64,000 nt of DNA. It comes from Primulina eburnea. Its lineage: Eukaryota; Streptophyta; Magnoliopsida; Lamiales; Gesneriaceae. Shown here piece after piece: positions 1 through 13,486 of the stretch. How positions within the stretch are numbered: position 1 is the first letter of the stretch; each line of letters opens with the position of its first letter. The notes under the pieces were generated by a model that was not told the origin of the DNA, made no database searches, and was given only the letters and a program-made list of their open reading frames with translations. The stretch lies in assembly GCF_022965805.1 (NCBI RefSeq), contig NC_133103.1:51410386-51474385 (forward strand), read 5' to 3'. Both the position numbers and the translations under genes were made by a program.

Positions 1-744
1 TAGAATTTGTTCCTCAGTAACTGTACAGTCCACTCACTACCACAGGTACTCCTTCACTTACTTTTCCTTTTTTCACAAAATTTCTTGATTCTGCATACAT
101 TTTTTGCCGCAATGGTGTTGAGATTTAACTTGTGCGAATAGTTTCTGTGATGGGTTTTTTTTTTGACGTTTATTAAAGTTTGTGGGTGATTTTCGGCTTT
201 CAATCCTTTGAATGTCCAATGCAAGATTTGATTTTACCTCCATTTTTCAGATCTGGTCGTGTTGAATTTGATTTTTTGAAGTTTGTTTTATTTTATATGA
301 TTACAGTTTGTGTTTTAGATCTGGTTGTTTGTGCTTCAGTTGAAATACCGTCGAGGTTTGTGTGTTTTTCTGTGTTCAGTTTGAGAATGTAGTTCAAACC
401 GAGTGTGATAGTTGAATATTCTGCTAGGTGTTTGAAAATTTATGTAACTTGTATGCATGCTTTTGTTCTTGGCAGGGGATCCTTATCATGGAACCATGTT
501 TAAGTGACATGGAAAGTTTGTGCTTCTCCCGATCTTTCGCTTTTATTTTTCTTGACTTATGCTATCTGCTTTTGCTGTTACATGCATGTTGATGATTCCT
601 TTCGAGTTTTTTGGTAGTCTGCTCCGCGGTTTATGTTTCGTTATGAGCCTTAGAGAATGGATCATTGCGGATGTGATGTTTGGTCCCGTTTCTCACATCA
701 GTATTTGTTTCTATTTTTTGGTGTAGACCTCTTTATTTTTCGTG
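1..744 (+). promoter_or_regulatory. 5' leader of the DWARF1 gene, probable 5'-UTR intron
   Basis: No coding region. The sequence contains a good donor (CACAG|GTACTC, intron starting near 46) and a pyrimidine-rich acceptor ending TGTAG at 724-726, only 18 bases before the start codon. I infer a leader intron of about 680 bp. An alternative acceptor is the CAG near 474. The promoter would lie left of the window. A cDNA read would settle the splice sites. Confidence 0.4.
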
Positions 745-2718
745 ATGTCGGATCTCGAGGCCCCATTGCGCCCCAAGAGAAAGAAGGTTTGGGTGGACTA
801 CTTTGTCAAATTCCGATGGATAATTGTCATCTTCGTTGTTCTTCCCATCTCATTCACTTTATACTTCATCACATATCTTGGGGATGTGAGGTCAGAATGC
901 AAATCCTTCAAGAAGCGTCAGCAGGAGCACGATGAAAATGTCAAGAAAGTTGTGAAACGCCTCAAGGAGAGGAACCCAAAAAAAGACGGTCTTGTCTGCA
1001 CAGCCCGGAAACCTTGGATTGCTGTTGGAATGCGTAACGTGGACTATAAGCGTGCTCGACACTTTGAGGTCGACCTTTCTTGTTTCAGAAACGTTCTTGA
1101 CGTTGACAAGGAAAGAATGGTTGCAAGAGTGGAGCCTTTGGTTAACATGGGTCAGATTTCTCGGGTTACTGTCCCAATGAATCTTTCTCTCGCTGTTGTT
1201 GCCGAGCTTGATGATCTGACTGTTGGTGGTCTGATCAATGGATATGGGATAGAAGGGAGCTCCCATCTTTATGGCCTATTCTCGGACACTGTTGTGGCTT
1301 ATGAAATTGTTTTGGCTGATGGGAGGTTGGTTAGAGCTACGAGGGACAATGAATACTCTGATCTTTTCTATGCTATTCCCTGGTCTCAGGGGACACTCGG
1401 CCTCCTTGTTGCTGCTGAAATTAAGCTTATACCTATCAAAGAGTACATGAAGCTAACATACAAGCCTGTAGTTGGTAATCTGAAGGAGCTTGCACAAGCT
1501 TATATGGATTCCTTTGCACCACGCGATGGGGACCAAGACAACCCTGACAAGGTTCCTGATTTTGTCGAGACCATGATTTACTCTCCTACAGAAGCTGTGT
1601 GCATGACGGGGATATATGCTTCCAAAGAAGAAGCGAAGAAGAAGGGCAATAAAATCAATAGTGTTGGTTGGTGGTTCAAACCATGGTTTTACCAGCATGC
1701 TGAGACGGCATTGAAGAAGGGAGAGTTTGTGGAGTACATCCCTACAAGAGAGTATTACCACAGGCACACAAGGTGCTTATACTGGGAGGGGAAACTCATC
1801 CTCCCATTCGCTGATCAGTGTTGGTTTAGATATCTGCTTGGTTGGATGATGCCACCCAAGGTTTCTCTTCTGAAGGCTACTCAAGGAGAAGCTATCAGGA
1901 CCTATTACCATGAAATGCATGTCATCCAAGATATGCTTGTTCCCCTATATAAGGTTGGAGATGCTTTGGAGTGGGTACATCGCGAGATGGAGGTATATTA
2001 CTCTTTTCTATGCTATTATGATACATAAGCAATATTAATTTTCTTGATATGAGTTGCAAATAGAATTAATCATGTACCATTCAATCGAAAAATGCACACC
2101 TCCCATCCCCAAGAGAAAAAGCGGAGCATTAAAAATTATTGCCTCTGTTCCAAATTTTCTTTAAATTAGTTATACAGGAGGGTAGATAAGGGCGTTTGTT
2201 GTAGCCAATTTTTTGCATCACATTATCACAAGTAAGCTTTGACTTCTTAGTGTACTAACACATCAGTTGGTCAGTTGTATCCTCTCTGGCTCTGTCCACA
2301 CAGACTGTACAAACTCCCTGTTAAAACTATGGTGTATCCAGAACCTGGATTTGAGCTACATCAGAGGCAAGGCGACACACATTATGCGCAGATGTATACT
2401 GATGTTGGAGTCTACTACGCTCCTGGACCTGTCCTAAGAGGTGAGCAATTCGATGGAGCTGAGGCAGTTCGTAAAATGGAAAACTGGCTGATTGAAAACC
2501 ATGGATTCCAGCCACAATATGCTGTATCTGAGCTCAGCGAGAAGAATTTCTGGAGAATGTTTGATGCTGATCTTTACGAGCATTGCAGGAGGAAGTACGC
2601 AGCTATCGGTACATTCATGAGTGTCTATTACAAGTGTAAGAAAGGTAGGAAGACTGAGAAAGAGGTTCAAGAAGCCGAACAGGCAATACTCGAAACTCCA
2701 GATGCTGAGGCCTATTAG
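745..2718 (+). CDS. DWF1: Delta(24)-sterol reductase, DWARF1/DIMINUTO
   Basis: Two coding exons, 745-1992 and 2275-2718, joined in phase 0 (donor GAG|GTATAT, acceptor GTCAG|TTG), give 563 aa, the usual length of plant DWF1. The start is the ATG at 745; the GTG just before it is not used. Residues 1-15 hold the basic N-terminus (SDLEAPLRPKRKK) and about 24-45 form a membrane anchor. An FAD-binding PCMH-type domain follows (VEPLVNMGQ, DLTVGGLINGYGIEGSSH, near residues 130-175). The C-terminal exon carries PLWLCPH and the acidic tail. Known for the family: it reduces or isomerises the C-24(28) side chain (24-methylenecholesterol to campesterol) in the ER, which feeds brassinosteroid synthesis. 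I see no frameshift or missing motif. Identification is firm. Confidence 0.97.
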
Positions 2719-3518
2719 CCTGCTATTGTTGATTGTTTTTATGGTTTTTTCTCATAGGGTCATATCTTTTCCGTGTTCTTGTTTGAGTTCGTGTGTCGTT
2801 TCTCTTGATCTGCATCCTGTTTCCTTCCAGCAATGGGTTTTTTTTTTGTGTAGACTATTGTTGTACTCATGGGTTTTCTCGTTTATTTATCATGTGGATT
2901 TGCTAGTTCGATGTGTGATAACCAAAAAACCAGATCTTTTTGTTATGTTGCTGAGGAAGTTCCTATTAATTTGTGCATTTGCCCATCAAATGAAACAACA
3001 TATTTATAATTTATTTTAAAGTGAGAAAAAATTATGATTATTGCGAATGTTTATTGAGTTATTGTATAAAAAGAAAAAGTGTATCATTTATTTTATTTTT
3101 TAACAAAATTTAACTTTTAAATAATAAATATTTGATAGTATATTTTCATATAAAATTGTATTTTATAATAAATCTAAAGTGGTCCGGCTCCGGGGTTTTG
3201 ATTTTATTACAATCATTTTCTTTAAAAAAATATTTTAATTTTGGTAAATTTATTTATTTTTAGTTAATTAATTAAAAAAACTCACGTAAAAATTGAGGCA
3301 TTAACTAATTTTTTTTTACCCTCAATTCCCTCCCAAAGTTCCAAATAAACCGCGAATCTTCATCAATATCAAAATCCTTGGAGCCAAAACTAGATTTCAC
3401 TCCGTTCTAAAAACTCAATCTTTTCCTCAAATCATTCAGAAATCTTTCCGGGTCTCCACAAAATCCAGCCGAGATCAGGGAAAAAAGTTTGCATTTTACT
3501 ACTTTGATCGGAGGAGCT
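2719..3518. other. Intergenic: DWF1 3' UTR and RAD5-like promoter
   Basis: The first 300 bases are T-rich with no ORF of note and are probably the DWF1 3' UTR. From about 3010 the sequence is very AT-rich. From 3320 to 3518 it becomes a pyrimidine-rich leader for the next gene. I see no transposon ends here. Confidence 0.6.
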
Positions 3519-6500
3519 ATGGATACCGTGGCCATGCAGCATGAAGAAATGCAGAGAATAATCAAGATGGTGAAATCAGTTGTCGGGCCTGAAATACCCG
3601 AGCCCGCCGTCGTCAAAGCTATATTTGAATGCAACAACAACTCAGATGCAGCTATCAACTACATTCTTGATTCGCCTTCAAGATTTTCGCCGGTGCACAA
3701 AACCATCACATCAACCGGTGGGGCAAGAATATCCAGTTTTCACATACCTTCGCAAAATAAATGTGGGGAGGAGGTAGGAGATTCTGATTGTGATTTTTCT
3801 AATGGGTGGGGATTAGTTAAGCCGGAATCTGCTGAAGCAGATGCCACCCAAGGCGAGTTTTTGAGTGTAGAAAACGGTGAAAGCAAGGAAATCTTGAAAG
3901 CGAAAGAAGAACGTGATGTGGGTTTTGGGGGAGGAGATGGTTATTCAAAGGGGAAGGATTTATCGGGTGACGAAAAGTGTCTGGCATTGGTGGCAAGTAG
4001 TCGATTAAGTTTCGAAGCGCACTTGGCTAAGCTGCGTGGAAATGGCCGTTTAGAAGGGATGGATAAGGGAAAACCGGAGATAGGCAGCGATGTAAATTGT
4101 GCAACTTTGCTCAAAGAGGAGCAAAATGATTTGAATTCCGAAGAAGGGCTAAATTTTCATGGGCCTGGAGCCGAAAACAAGGTGGTGAAAGAGGAGCCTT
4201 ATATAGAGAGTGAGAGTAAAAGTATAATCTCTGTAAAAGATGAAATGAAAGAGGTCATCAGTGCACAGCCATTGAGTGCAAGAAAATTATCTGATGATGA
4301 ATATAAAAAAATCCGAGCCGGTAGCGATTATTGGAAGACTAAAATGGAAAGGAGTCGAGAAATGAGGCTGAGTACCGTATTGGTCGAAGATGGGGATTTT
4401 GTTGAGGAGCCAGATTGGTTGATGGTTGGGAGGACGGTCATTAACGGCCTTTCCACAACGAAAGGAAGGAAATTGGAGAATAATGAGATTGTACATTTTG
4501 CTTTCCCTATTGCAGTTAAAGGGAATAGGTGCAATTCACCCTTTGTTAGTGCTAAGGCTTCTAATGCAGCTTCAAGTATAGTACGATTCTCAACAAAAAG
4601 ATCTGGAGAGGTATTATATCTGTTAATATTACCTATCTGATGCATATATTTTGTTCAATTTTACTTCAAGTTGATGAACTTAACAGATTTAAATTTCCTT
4701 GTTAGGAATCATGACATATATTGGGGAACAAGATTAATCAAATAATGTTGGAATAATGGTTTTTGAATATTTTTTTATGTTGATCTTTCTTTTTTGCTTA
4801 ATCTATGTTTTTCCTGTACTCTCACTTATATCTTGTTAGTTGAAACTGGGTTTTTACTAGGGGCATACCCCAAAAAAATATAAATTTTAATGTATCTGTG
4901 TAGAACTTTAGAGTTGCAAGTTTTGCCTCTCAACTTTATTGAATCACAGCCCTCGCTCTTCTTAAGCCCTTATCTTGTTAGAAATCATGGGTGCACCACT
5001 GGCTCTTTTTCCTTGAAGCTTTTTCCATGAGTGAATGGTAATTTTTTGGTATTCAGATTGGACGGCTTCCGATGGAATGGGCAAAATGCCTTGTTCCTCT
5101 AGTTAATTCCTCGAAGGTGAAAGTTCTTGGTCGATGCATTGCCGCACCAGTAAATCTTGTGTTGATGCAAGAGATTATGTTGTATGTGAGGTAAAAGTCT
5201 AATGCAATCCTACGTTTGTGCTTTTCATCCACTTAGTTTGATCCCTGTATAGTTCTTCCTTTAAAGATACTTATGTGTGTGGTCTCATTGGTTTGATCTG
5301 TAGTTTCTATATTCACCATTCGGTTTTCACTGCGGCTGATTTATCGTCTTGGAAGCTTGAGCCGTCACACAACGCCACAACTTATCCTCTTTTGACATTG
5401 TTTAAGCTTCTGAAAGTGAATCCTTTTCAAAAGGTAACAGCTGCCTCCAAATAATTTGCACATCTTGTTGGTTTCACAGCAATTTTTAATTTCTATTTTG
5501 ACTTCCATACTTCTTTTATGCAAATTCTCAACAGGCTGAATTTACACCAGAAGAACTTGACTCTCGAAAGCGCTCCCTCAACTTAGATGTATGTGTACTT
5601 TAATCATCTAATCTTTGATTTTAGAGTAGCAGAATATTTTAAAATATAGCTTGATTCTTTGCTTGTATTTTTTTTTTTTTAAAAGAAACTTAATTGTATT
5701 TCTCATGCAAGGTGGAACACAGAAATCTTATTTATATCCGTAAATAAAACTTTCAGGTTGATTATAATGAAAATGCCCCTTTTATTCCCGGAGCGAAGAG
5801 AAGAAATGGCTGTCAACAAATCCAGCAGCAAAGCAAAGATGAGCAAGTTATTTCAGAATCATCCTTGAATAAGCTGGTTGGTGCTGTGGACATGTATAAC
5901 TTAGAGGTGAAGTCCATAACAGAAATAGCCTTTTACCTATTTTTGCTCCCTGGAAACGAGAACTAGAAAATGTGATTTTGCAATTTCTTCTCACCGAGTA
6001 CTCTTTTAACTTAATAGGAAATGGAGCCTCCAGAGACTCTTACTTGTAAATTAAGGGCGTACCAGAAGCAGGCACTTTACTGGATGTTTGAGTTGGAGAA
6101 GGGAGAAAGTGTAGAAGAAGCAGCAAGGAGTCTTCATCCATGTTGGGCAGCATATCGCATGTGTGACGAGTATGTACCATACACACGTGTTCTAAGTTTG
6201 TGGAATGGAGCACAAGTTATAAACTGCATTATCATATTCCAATTTCATAGTAATTGAATTTAGTTTTTGACAGGAGAGCTCCAGCAATTTATGTGAATAT
6301 TTTCTCCGGGGAAGCAAGTACAAAATATCCAACTGCAAGCCAGATGGCAAGAGGAGGAGTACGTCAGTTACACCTATAGAACATTTAAAATTTATTTACT
6401 TTGGCATCGAGAGTTTTATAGTGTAGAATAGGTTGCATTTTTTATCATGGAAGTACGTCAACCATCAATTTTTGGAAGCTTTATTTTTCTTATTTCTTTC

Positions 6501-9500
6501 TACTTTTCTGATCTAAATATAATTTGAGTTTTTATAATTGTTCAACGAAGGGAAAGATTTTGTTCTTATTTTACGTGGATGGAAATAAATGCAGATTCTC
6601 GCAGATGCAATGGGACTTGGGAAGACTGTGATGACAATTGCATTGATACATTCAAGAAATGGCAGGGGTAGCCCGGAGGATCAACAAGTTGACCGGGATG
6701 AAGTAGCAGAGACTGAATATACTAAGAACAAGAAAATGGACTCTATTGCTGAGTCTTTTAAGAAAATAAAAGGCGGCACCCTTATTATTTGTCCAATGGC
6801 TTTACTAGGCCAATGGAAGGTCAGCCTACAAAAAGCTTGATTATTTTGTATGCCAGTTTGCCTTTAGTTAAATGTACTGTCTTCTCACTTAAAGTTGAAT
6901 AAGTATATGAATATGAATATCCTTGATATTTTCTTGCGTAACTCAGGATGAGCTTGAAACCCATTCAGCGCTAGATAGTATATCAATCTTTGTTCACTAC
7001 GGTGGGGGAAGGACAGATAACCCAAGGGTGATTGCAGATCTTGATGTGGTATTAACTACATATGGTGTCTTAACTGAAGCTTATAAAAAAGTAACGCTTT
7101 CTTTTTCTTCTTTGGTTTAGTGTTGTGAACACCATTATCTCCAATATAATTTTCTTGAATAAACCTCCCTTTTAAGTACTTATCTCTAATGTTTATATAT
7201 GTTATAGGACTCAGATAACAGCATATTTCATAGAGTTGAATGGCATAGAGTAGTGTTAGATGAAGCTCACATCATCAAATCATCAAAAACTCTGGCTGCT
7301 CAGGCTGCTTTTGCATTGTCCTCGTATTGTCGTTGGTGCCTTACTGGCACTCCTCTTCAGGTGTGTCACTCATAAAAAAATGCTTGTTATTGCTTTTATA
7401 AATGTCAGCTCGATGAATCTTCTAAAACTATCTCTACTCTGTAGCGTATCATCTTATTTTTCTTCAATATTTAGAGGCATGTTTTTTCGCTCAAGTATCA
7501 ATAAAAAAAACCTCTCAATTTTTCATGACTAAAATATCTAACAGACTTGCTCTAGTTGTCCAACTCTGTTAGCCTCAAAATTCCCTTCTAAACGAGTTTT
7601 TGTCCAAAAACCTTGCACGTTATTATTATTTGATACTTGATGATTTACCATTACCTATGCAGAATAAATTGGAAGATTTGTACAGCCTACTGTGCTTCTT
7701 GCACGTAGAACCATGGTGCAACTGGGCATGGTACGAACTCTGTAGCAAATGCTATATAAAGTTGCATATGGATTACATTTATAGCCAACAACTGCTTTGT
7801 GCTAGTGCACCTCGACATAAAATTTTTTGCCTGTTTTGGCAAAAGTCTTACTGTTCAATTTTTATTCTTGACAGGTGGAACAAACTGGTTCAGAGGCCAT
7901 ATGATAATGGTGATCCAAGAGGTATGAAATTGATCAAGGCCATTTTGAGGCCACTGATGCTGAGAAGAACAAAGGAGTCAAAGGATAAACACGGAAGGTA
8001 ACAACATATTACCTACGGTCTATTTTCTTGTTTTTATATCTCTAATTTTGTCCGTGAGAAATTTGATTATTCATTACCAATTGGATGCTGTGCTTGTGAT
8101 AAAGGCCGATTCTTGTTCTCCCACCAACCGATGTCAAAGTGATTGAATGTGAACAATCAGAAGCTGAGCGTGATTTTTATGAAGCCCTCTTCAAGAAATC
8201 TAAAGTAAGTTTTTATCTTTGCTTTTTTTTTTTTGAATTTGCAAGATCATCTTGAATTACATAATTTAAAATTTGACCATAATTTGCCAAACAAACAGGT
8301 TCAATTTGATCAATTTGTGGCTCAAGGCAAAGTTCTTCATAACTTCGCGAATATTCTCGAGCTATTACTTCGACTGAGGCAATGTTGCAACCACCCATTT
8401 CTTGTAATGAGGTCAGAACAATGACATCTTCAAAAACTTCTAATTCAACTAAAGCAAAAATTTAGGCTTTACATTTATTATCTCCCACATAACAATGTTC
8501 ACATGAATCATCCACAGCCGTGGTGATACACAAGAATATGCAGACTTGAACAAACTAGCAAGAAGATTCCTCCAGACAAATCCAGACTCAGGCACTCATC
8601 AAGCCCCTTCTCGAGCATACGTTGAGGAAGTAGTCAGGGACCTTCAAAACGGTGAAAATGCAGAGTGCCCCATTTGCCTAGAATCAGCAGATGACCCTGT
8701 GTTAACACCATGTGCACATAGAATGTGCCGGGAATGCCTTATATCAAGCTGGCGAACACAGGTTGCTGGACTCTGCCCCATTTGCCGGCAAACGCTCAAG
8801 AAAACCGACCTTATTACATGTCCATCCAGCAGCCATTTCAGAATTGATGTCGACAAGAACTGGAAAGAATCGTCCAAAGTCTCCAAACTTTTGGACTGCT
8901 TAGAGCGAATCTTCCGTTCAGGTTCTGGAGAGAAAAGCATAGTTTTTAGCCAGTGGACTTCATTTTTGGATCTTTTGGAGATCCCACTCAAGGAGAGGAG
9001 GATTGGATTCTTGAGGTTTGATGGAAAGCTCGTGCAGAAACAGAGGGAGAGAGTCTTGCATGAGTTCGCTGAAACTCAGGAAAAAATGGTGAGCATCACA
9101 ATGCTGAAGAGTAAATCAGACTTTCTACACTTATGGATGATAACATTCAACCATGTTCTTTGTTCTAGGTGTTGCTAATGTCCCTTAAAGCAGGTGGGGT
9201 GGGCTTGAATTTGACAGCAGCTTCCAATGTTTTTCTAATGGTACAATATAGTACAGTACAGTTTCTTCTTCCTTGTGATAAATCTTGAAATTTCCCTTTC
9301 TTTTTTCTTGCTTAATGAATGGATTTTAATGTGTTTTTGGCGCAGGATCCATGGTGGAATCCTGCAGTAGAAGAGCAAGCAGTTATGAGAATCCATAGAA
9401 TTGGTCAAAAGAGGACTGTTCATGTTAGAAGATTCATTGTTAAGGTGAAATTCCCATTTTGAAAGCTCAATTTTAAAGTAAAACCAGAGATCAAATCAAA

Positions 9501-9729
9501 TTTTGTTTAAAACTATTCTTTTCCAAAGTTTATGAATATTTAGTAAAGTTTAAATATATTAATAATTTCTCAAGTTGAGTTATTTCTATTTATCAAAATT
9601 TTCCAGGATACTGTGGAAGAAAGACTTCAACAAGTGCAAGCAAGGAAGCAACGGATGATCGCCGGAGCTTTAACAGACGACGAAGTCCGATCAGCCCGAA
9701 TTGAGGAACTCAAAATGCTCTTTAGATGA
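3519..9729 (+). CDS. RAD5-type HIRAN/SNF2/RING DNA translocase and E3 ligase (SMARCA3-like)
   Basis: Eighteen coding exons, all with GT-AG introns and consistent phases: 3519-4610, 5057-5190, 5304-5433, 5535-5588, 5757-5906, 6018-6169, 6274-6358, 6595-6819, 6947-7090, 7208-7360, 7663-7730, 7875-7997, 8105-8204, 8299-8411, 8518-9088, 9169-9240, 9346-9444, 9607-9729. They encode 1195 aa. An N-terminal UBA-like helical segment (about 10-50) is followed by an acidic, charged linker. A HIRAN domain starts at DWLMVGRT (about 299). Walker A is DAMGLGKT (603-610) and the DEAH box is 740-743. A C3HC4 RING sits inside the helicase (C958, C961, C973, H975, C978, C981, C994, C997), and helicase motif VI is [11 protein letters not shown] (1133-1143). 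This order is diagnostic of RAD5/HLTF. Known role: error-free post-replication repair, fork reversal and PCNA polyubiquitination in the nucleus. The long N-terminus resembles plant RAD5B more than RAD5A, but I cannot decide between them. Confidence 0.95.
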
Positions 9730-10515
9730 CTTGAAAGATTATCATGAACACTAGTAGTAATTATATGATTGTGTACCATTGGTGAGCAAAGCTCATTTGA
9801 ATCCATGAAGTTATTTATCGAATGTATGGTGACTTGGTTTTGGTATTGTAAAAAATCACAATTTGATGGCTTTGATTTTTATATGTTGTATAAATCTAAA
9901 CAAAATGAAGTATCGTAAAAATATTACAATTTTATTTCGGTTTAAATTGTATTTTTAATCGACATGTAGTGGGGATAATCCTCACAATGTAGCATAGAAA
10001 TCGGTTTGATTTTGGCTCCAAAATATTGTTTTGGACATAAAAAATAATATTTTTTCATGAGTTGGTAGATCAGATATTCGTTTTAATAAATTGATACGAG
10101 AGACGTTATCATAAGAATTTTTGTGCTTTTTTTTTAATATTTTTAAAGAAAATATACATATAAGTGTTGGGAAAACATTGAAATGTAACTAATTAACGGT
10201 ATCAATTTTACCATTTTTCCAATTCAATTTTGCAATCTAAGGGCTAATTATGGGTTGACAACCACTATAAAATTGAAAATGCCATTAAATCAAAGATTTG
10301 AAAAAATATATTTTTTTCCTTTTTCTTCCGTTCCGTGGGGACAAGAATTCTCATCCTCTTCCGGAATCTGTATACATCCAATTCCACGTTATTTTGAAAT
10401 CAAGATTTTGTAGATCCGCGATTTTCGTGTAGTTTTAGCCATTTCTTGCTGGCGCGCGAGTGCGTATTCACTTATCAAACCCTGGCATTGTCTCGAAGGC
10501 AATCCGTCGCAATCA
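9730..10515. other. Intergenic: RAD5-like 3' end and BET1 promoter/leader
   Basis: AT-rich sequence without coding potential or recognisable transposon ends. The last about 150 bases (10330-10515) are more GC-rich and pyrimidine-rich, as expected for the leader of the next gene. Confidence 0.55.
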
Positions 10516-13241
10516 ATGAGCTACCGGAGGTTCGTGTTTTTTTTTTCGATTTTGTATGTATTTCGAGATTTACGTCCGAAATTTCGATGTTAAATGGCTT
10601 TTTACTTGTTGTTTGATTACATTGTCGGTGGGTTTTGTACCTTGTATATAATTGGTTGTTGTGGGATTGAGGGGAAAGTTTATTGGTAGAAGAAAGGATC
10701 AGTTACAGTGTTGTGTAAATTGATCTCATATGGTGGAATATGATTTCTGGGAGGCTACAGAAAACAGGGGTTGAGGAGATCTAAATTAAGCGTAAAATTT
10801 GAGTTTCTTGATTGTTTTTGGGACTAGCTCATTGTGCTCTGATCGTGGCAAAACGGGAGAAATGAGTTTTTGTTAATTTTTTATATTTTAAGTTCAAAGT
10901 TTGCTCCTATTATACCTTTGTACTTGTGAAATAGGAATTGGATTTCTTATGTTCTTGTTCAGAAACTGTGAAAATACTATAGTTAGCTACAACTGAGCAA
11001 AGCCTTGGAAGGTGGCTTTTGTTTAGTCCAATCATTTGAAGCAACTGCATAGCGTTAACTTTATGAGATCTGGACTGAAATGTATATATTCATGTGTTTA
11101 GTTATTGTTTAGTGAATTGGTTTTGGTACATTTTTATGCTTTTCTCGCTGTTTCCAAACTGATCTATAATTTGCTTTTTTAATATTCTTAATTTATTGTG
11201 AAGCATGTTTGTCACAGGGATCATCGGGCTTCAAGAGGCGCACTTCTTGATAAATTGGATAGCCTTGAAGAAGGTGGTCTTAGAGCGTCTTCCTCATATT
11301 CAAATGGTATCGATGATCATAATGAACAAGCTATGGACAGTTTGCATGATAGAGTCAGCTTTTTGAAAAGGGTTAGCTTTTTTTGAAGTATCTCCCTTTT
11401 CCTTATTTCTCCAAAAGGCGAAATCGCTCACCATCTCCCTTTTCCTTATGATTTGTGTAAAGCTTTAATTAATTCCAGTTTCATTTAGCCAATGCAATTT
11501 ACTGCTACTTGGAAATTAAGTTTATAGCATATTTACTGGCACTTAAATACATGGAAACATACTAAAACATTGAGTTTGGCAGTTAACAGGTGACATACAC
11601 GAGGAGGTGGAGAGTCATAACCGTGTGTTAGATCGAATGGTATGCTGGTTAAAAGTTAATCAAAAGAAGAATATATGAAGTTTTGCTTGAAAACTCTTTT
11701 CTGCTTATCTGTTGATTTTTTTTCCAAATTAGGGAAATGAGATGGATGCATCAAGAGGAATTATGTCAGGAACAATGGATCGTTTCAAGATGGTAAAATG
11801 ATGGTTTTAACTTCTGACCTGATTCTCTGTTTTTTAAAAAAATTTCCAAGGCTGATCTTATGATATTTTAGGTGTTCGATAAGAAATCAAATAGGAAAGC
11901 CTGCAAACTTTCCATGTATTTTGTCGTATCGTTCTTTGCTCTGTACTATATTATAAGGTGAGCATCCGTTTCTTGTGTCTGCCTTCTCTTTCATTGTTCA
12001 CAGCCTCACACCAGGCGTTTCATCAAATAGCTTCTGCATGTAATTATTTCTAGTGCTTAAAACAATTTGTGCCTAGAATATTTTGCTTTTTGATGAAGTA
12101 CTGGATGGCAGTGACACTTTAGTTTTACTTTTATGGAAAAAAATTCACGTTGTTAAGTTGGTGAATCAGTTCTTTACAATGTAATAACCTACAGTTTCAT
12201 CCCACGTGATGAACTGTTTCTGTAACACCCTGAGCCCAGACGCGCGCAAGCGCAACTGCACAATGAACTCCCGTAGCCATAACTTCGCATCCGTCCTCAA
12301 TTTACGAAGATAGTTAACCCAAGTTACTGTAAGAGTCCATTATAAACATTTTAAAATTTCATTTTTTATACCTGTGGGACGGGGTGTCAGTCTCGTCCTT
12401 ATTGACCAAACAAATTGCAAATATTTTAATCTCTGCTCTATTTTATTTTGATCAGTAAGCATAATATATTTCAGAACCCAAAAGAGAATACACACAGGTA
12501 TGTAGGTATATGTATCCAGGAGAAGAACCCTAGTAGCCTACCGTTACAATCACCCATTAGAGTATCATGAAGATAGAGAAGATATCAAAGCATATGAATG
12601 CCTTGACACTCAGAGAATCCACTGAGCTCAAGCTGTCTTACACTTAATAACTCTGGAGAATAATCAAAACATTGTGCAAAGGAAATGGAGATAAAGGATA
12701 GCCTTGATGAAGCCCTTTCTTCAGCACAGAGAAACCTTGAATCCCACTATTAATGAAAATTGAAAAAAGAAACACTGTTGACACATTCCATGGCCTAATG
12801 AACAAATTAGGTCGAAATCTTGAACCAAATATTCTCCCAAATTGATCGTTTCTTACTCACGTCACAGTGGATCAATAATTGAATCCAGAATACTCACAAT
12901 TCTAGTAGGTAGAATCTTGGTAATGACTTTATAGAAAACATTGCAGTAAGAGATAGGCCAAGCAGTTTCTGACTGAGTTCTGGGACCCTGCACAGGGCAA
13001 TAAGCCTATGTGAATATCCATACAAGAAATCTTAGGAATTTGTAGATCGATTGAAGCATTTTAAAAACTTATTGTTGAATAGAACACATGCTGTTTTTAT
13101 GTTTTATTTTAACATTAATATATCTTTTGGTGTTTGGGGTGGTTAAATTTGGTGTATTGTTGTAATGTTGTAGATATGATTTCACACTCTGCTAATTTTT
13201 CTACCATTCTCAGGGCGCTCTTTTATTTCATGTATGGTTGA
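10516..13241 (+). CDS. BET1: BET1-type Qc-SNARE (ER-Golgi vesicle fusion)
   Basis: Six coding exons: 10516-10529, 11218-11371, 11583-11639, 11733-11792, 11872-11957 and 13214-13241, giving 132 aa with all junctions in phase. The first exon is only 14 bases (MSYR plus two bases), and the last encodes just the end of the membrane anchor. Seen in the protein: a basic N-terminus, then LEEGGLRASSSY, a SNARE helix from about 40 to 98 (DSLHDRVSFLKRLTGDIHEE, GNEMDASRGIMSGTMDRFK), a basic CKL linker and one C-terminal transmembrane helix (about 108-131). This matches plant BET11/BET12 (BS14) in sequence and length. Known role: tail-anchored SNARE in ER-to-Golgi and intra-Golgi fusion. The fifth intron is 1256 bp because it has taken up a LINE fragment. 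Confidence 0.93.
12560..13015 (-). mobile_element. LINE (non-LTR retrotransposon) reverse-transcriptase relic
   Basis: Read on the minus strand, this part of BET1 intron 5 translates in broken frames into LINE RT palm motifs: WPISYCNVFYKVITKIL (near 12960-12900), then MECVNSVSFF and a GIQGFSVLKKGLHQGYPLSP-like segment (12785-12690). Stops and frameshifts interrupt it, so it is dead. No A-tail or target duplication was found; boundaries are approximate. It lies antisense to the host gene and probably accounts for the intron's size. Confidence 0.75.
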
Positions 13242-13486
13242 AGATTGACCGTGAATCTTATCCGGAGATACATTCATTCAGTTTAGCATATTGTTCCATC
13301 CCATTTGTTGTTCCGTCCTACCATCATATACGAAGCAGGAATCCGGAGTCGTATACAGTCGCAGTGTCGAGAAAGTTTATGCTTAGAGCAGGAGTATGTC
13401 ATTTTTAGTTCCTGGATAATTAAAATTCAACCATTTATTCATATGGTAACATTTAATATTCATTATTTGTCACATTTTATTGTTTG

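Noticed and set aside
742..744. GTG just before the DWARF1 start taken as the initiator
   Set aside because: Plant nuclear genes start at ATG, and the family's N-terminus begins at the ATG at 745.
892..1266. 124-codon ORF on the minus strand
   Set aside because: It is the antisense shadow of the DWARF1 coding exon and has no protein features of its own.
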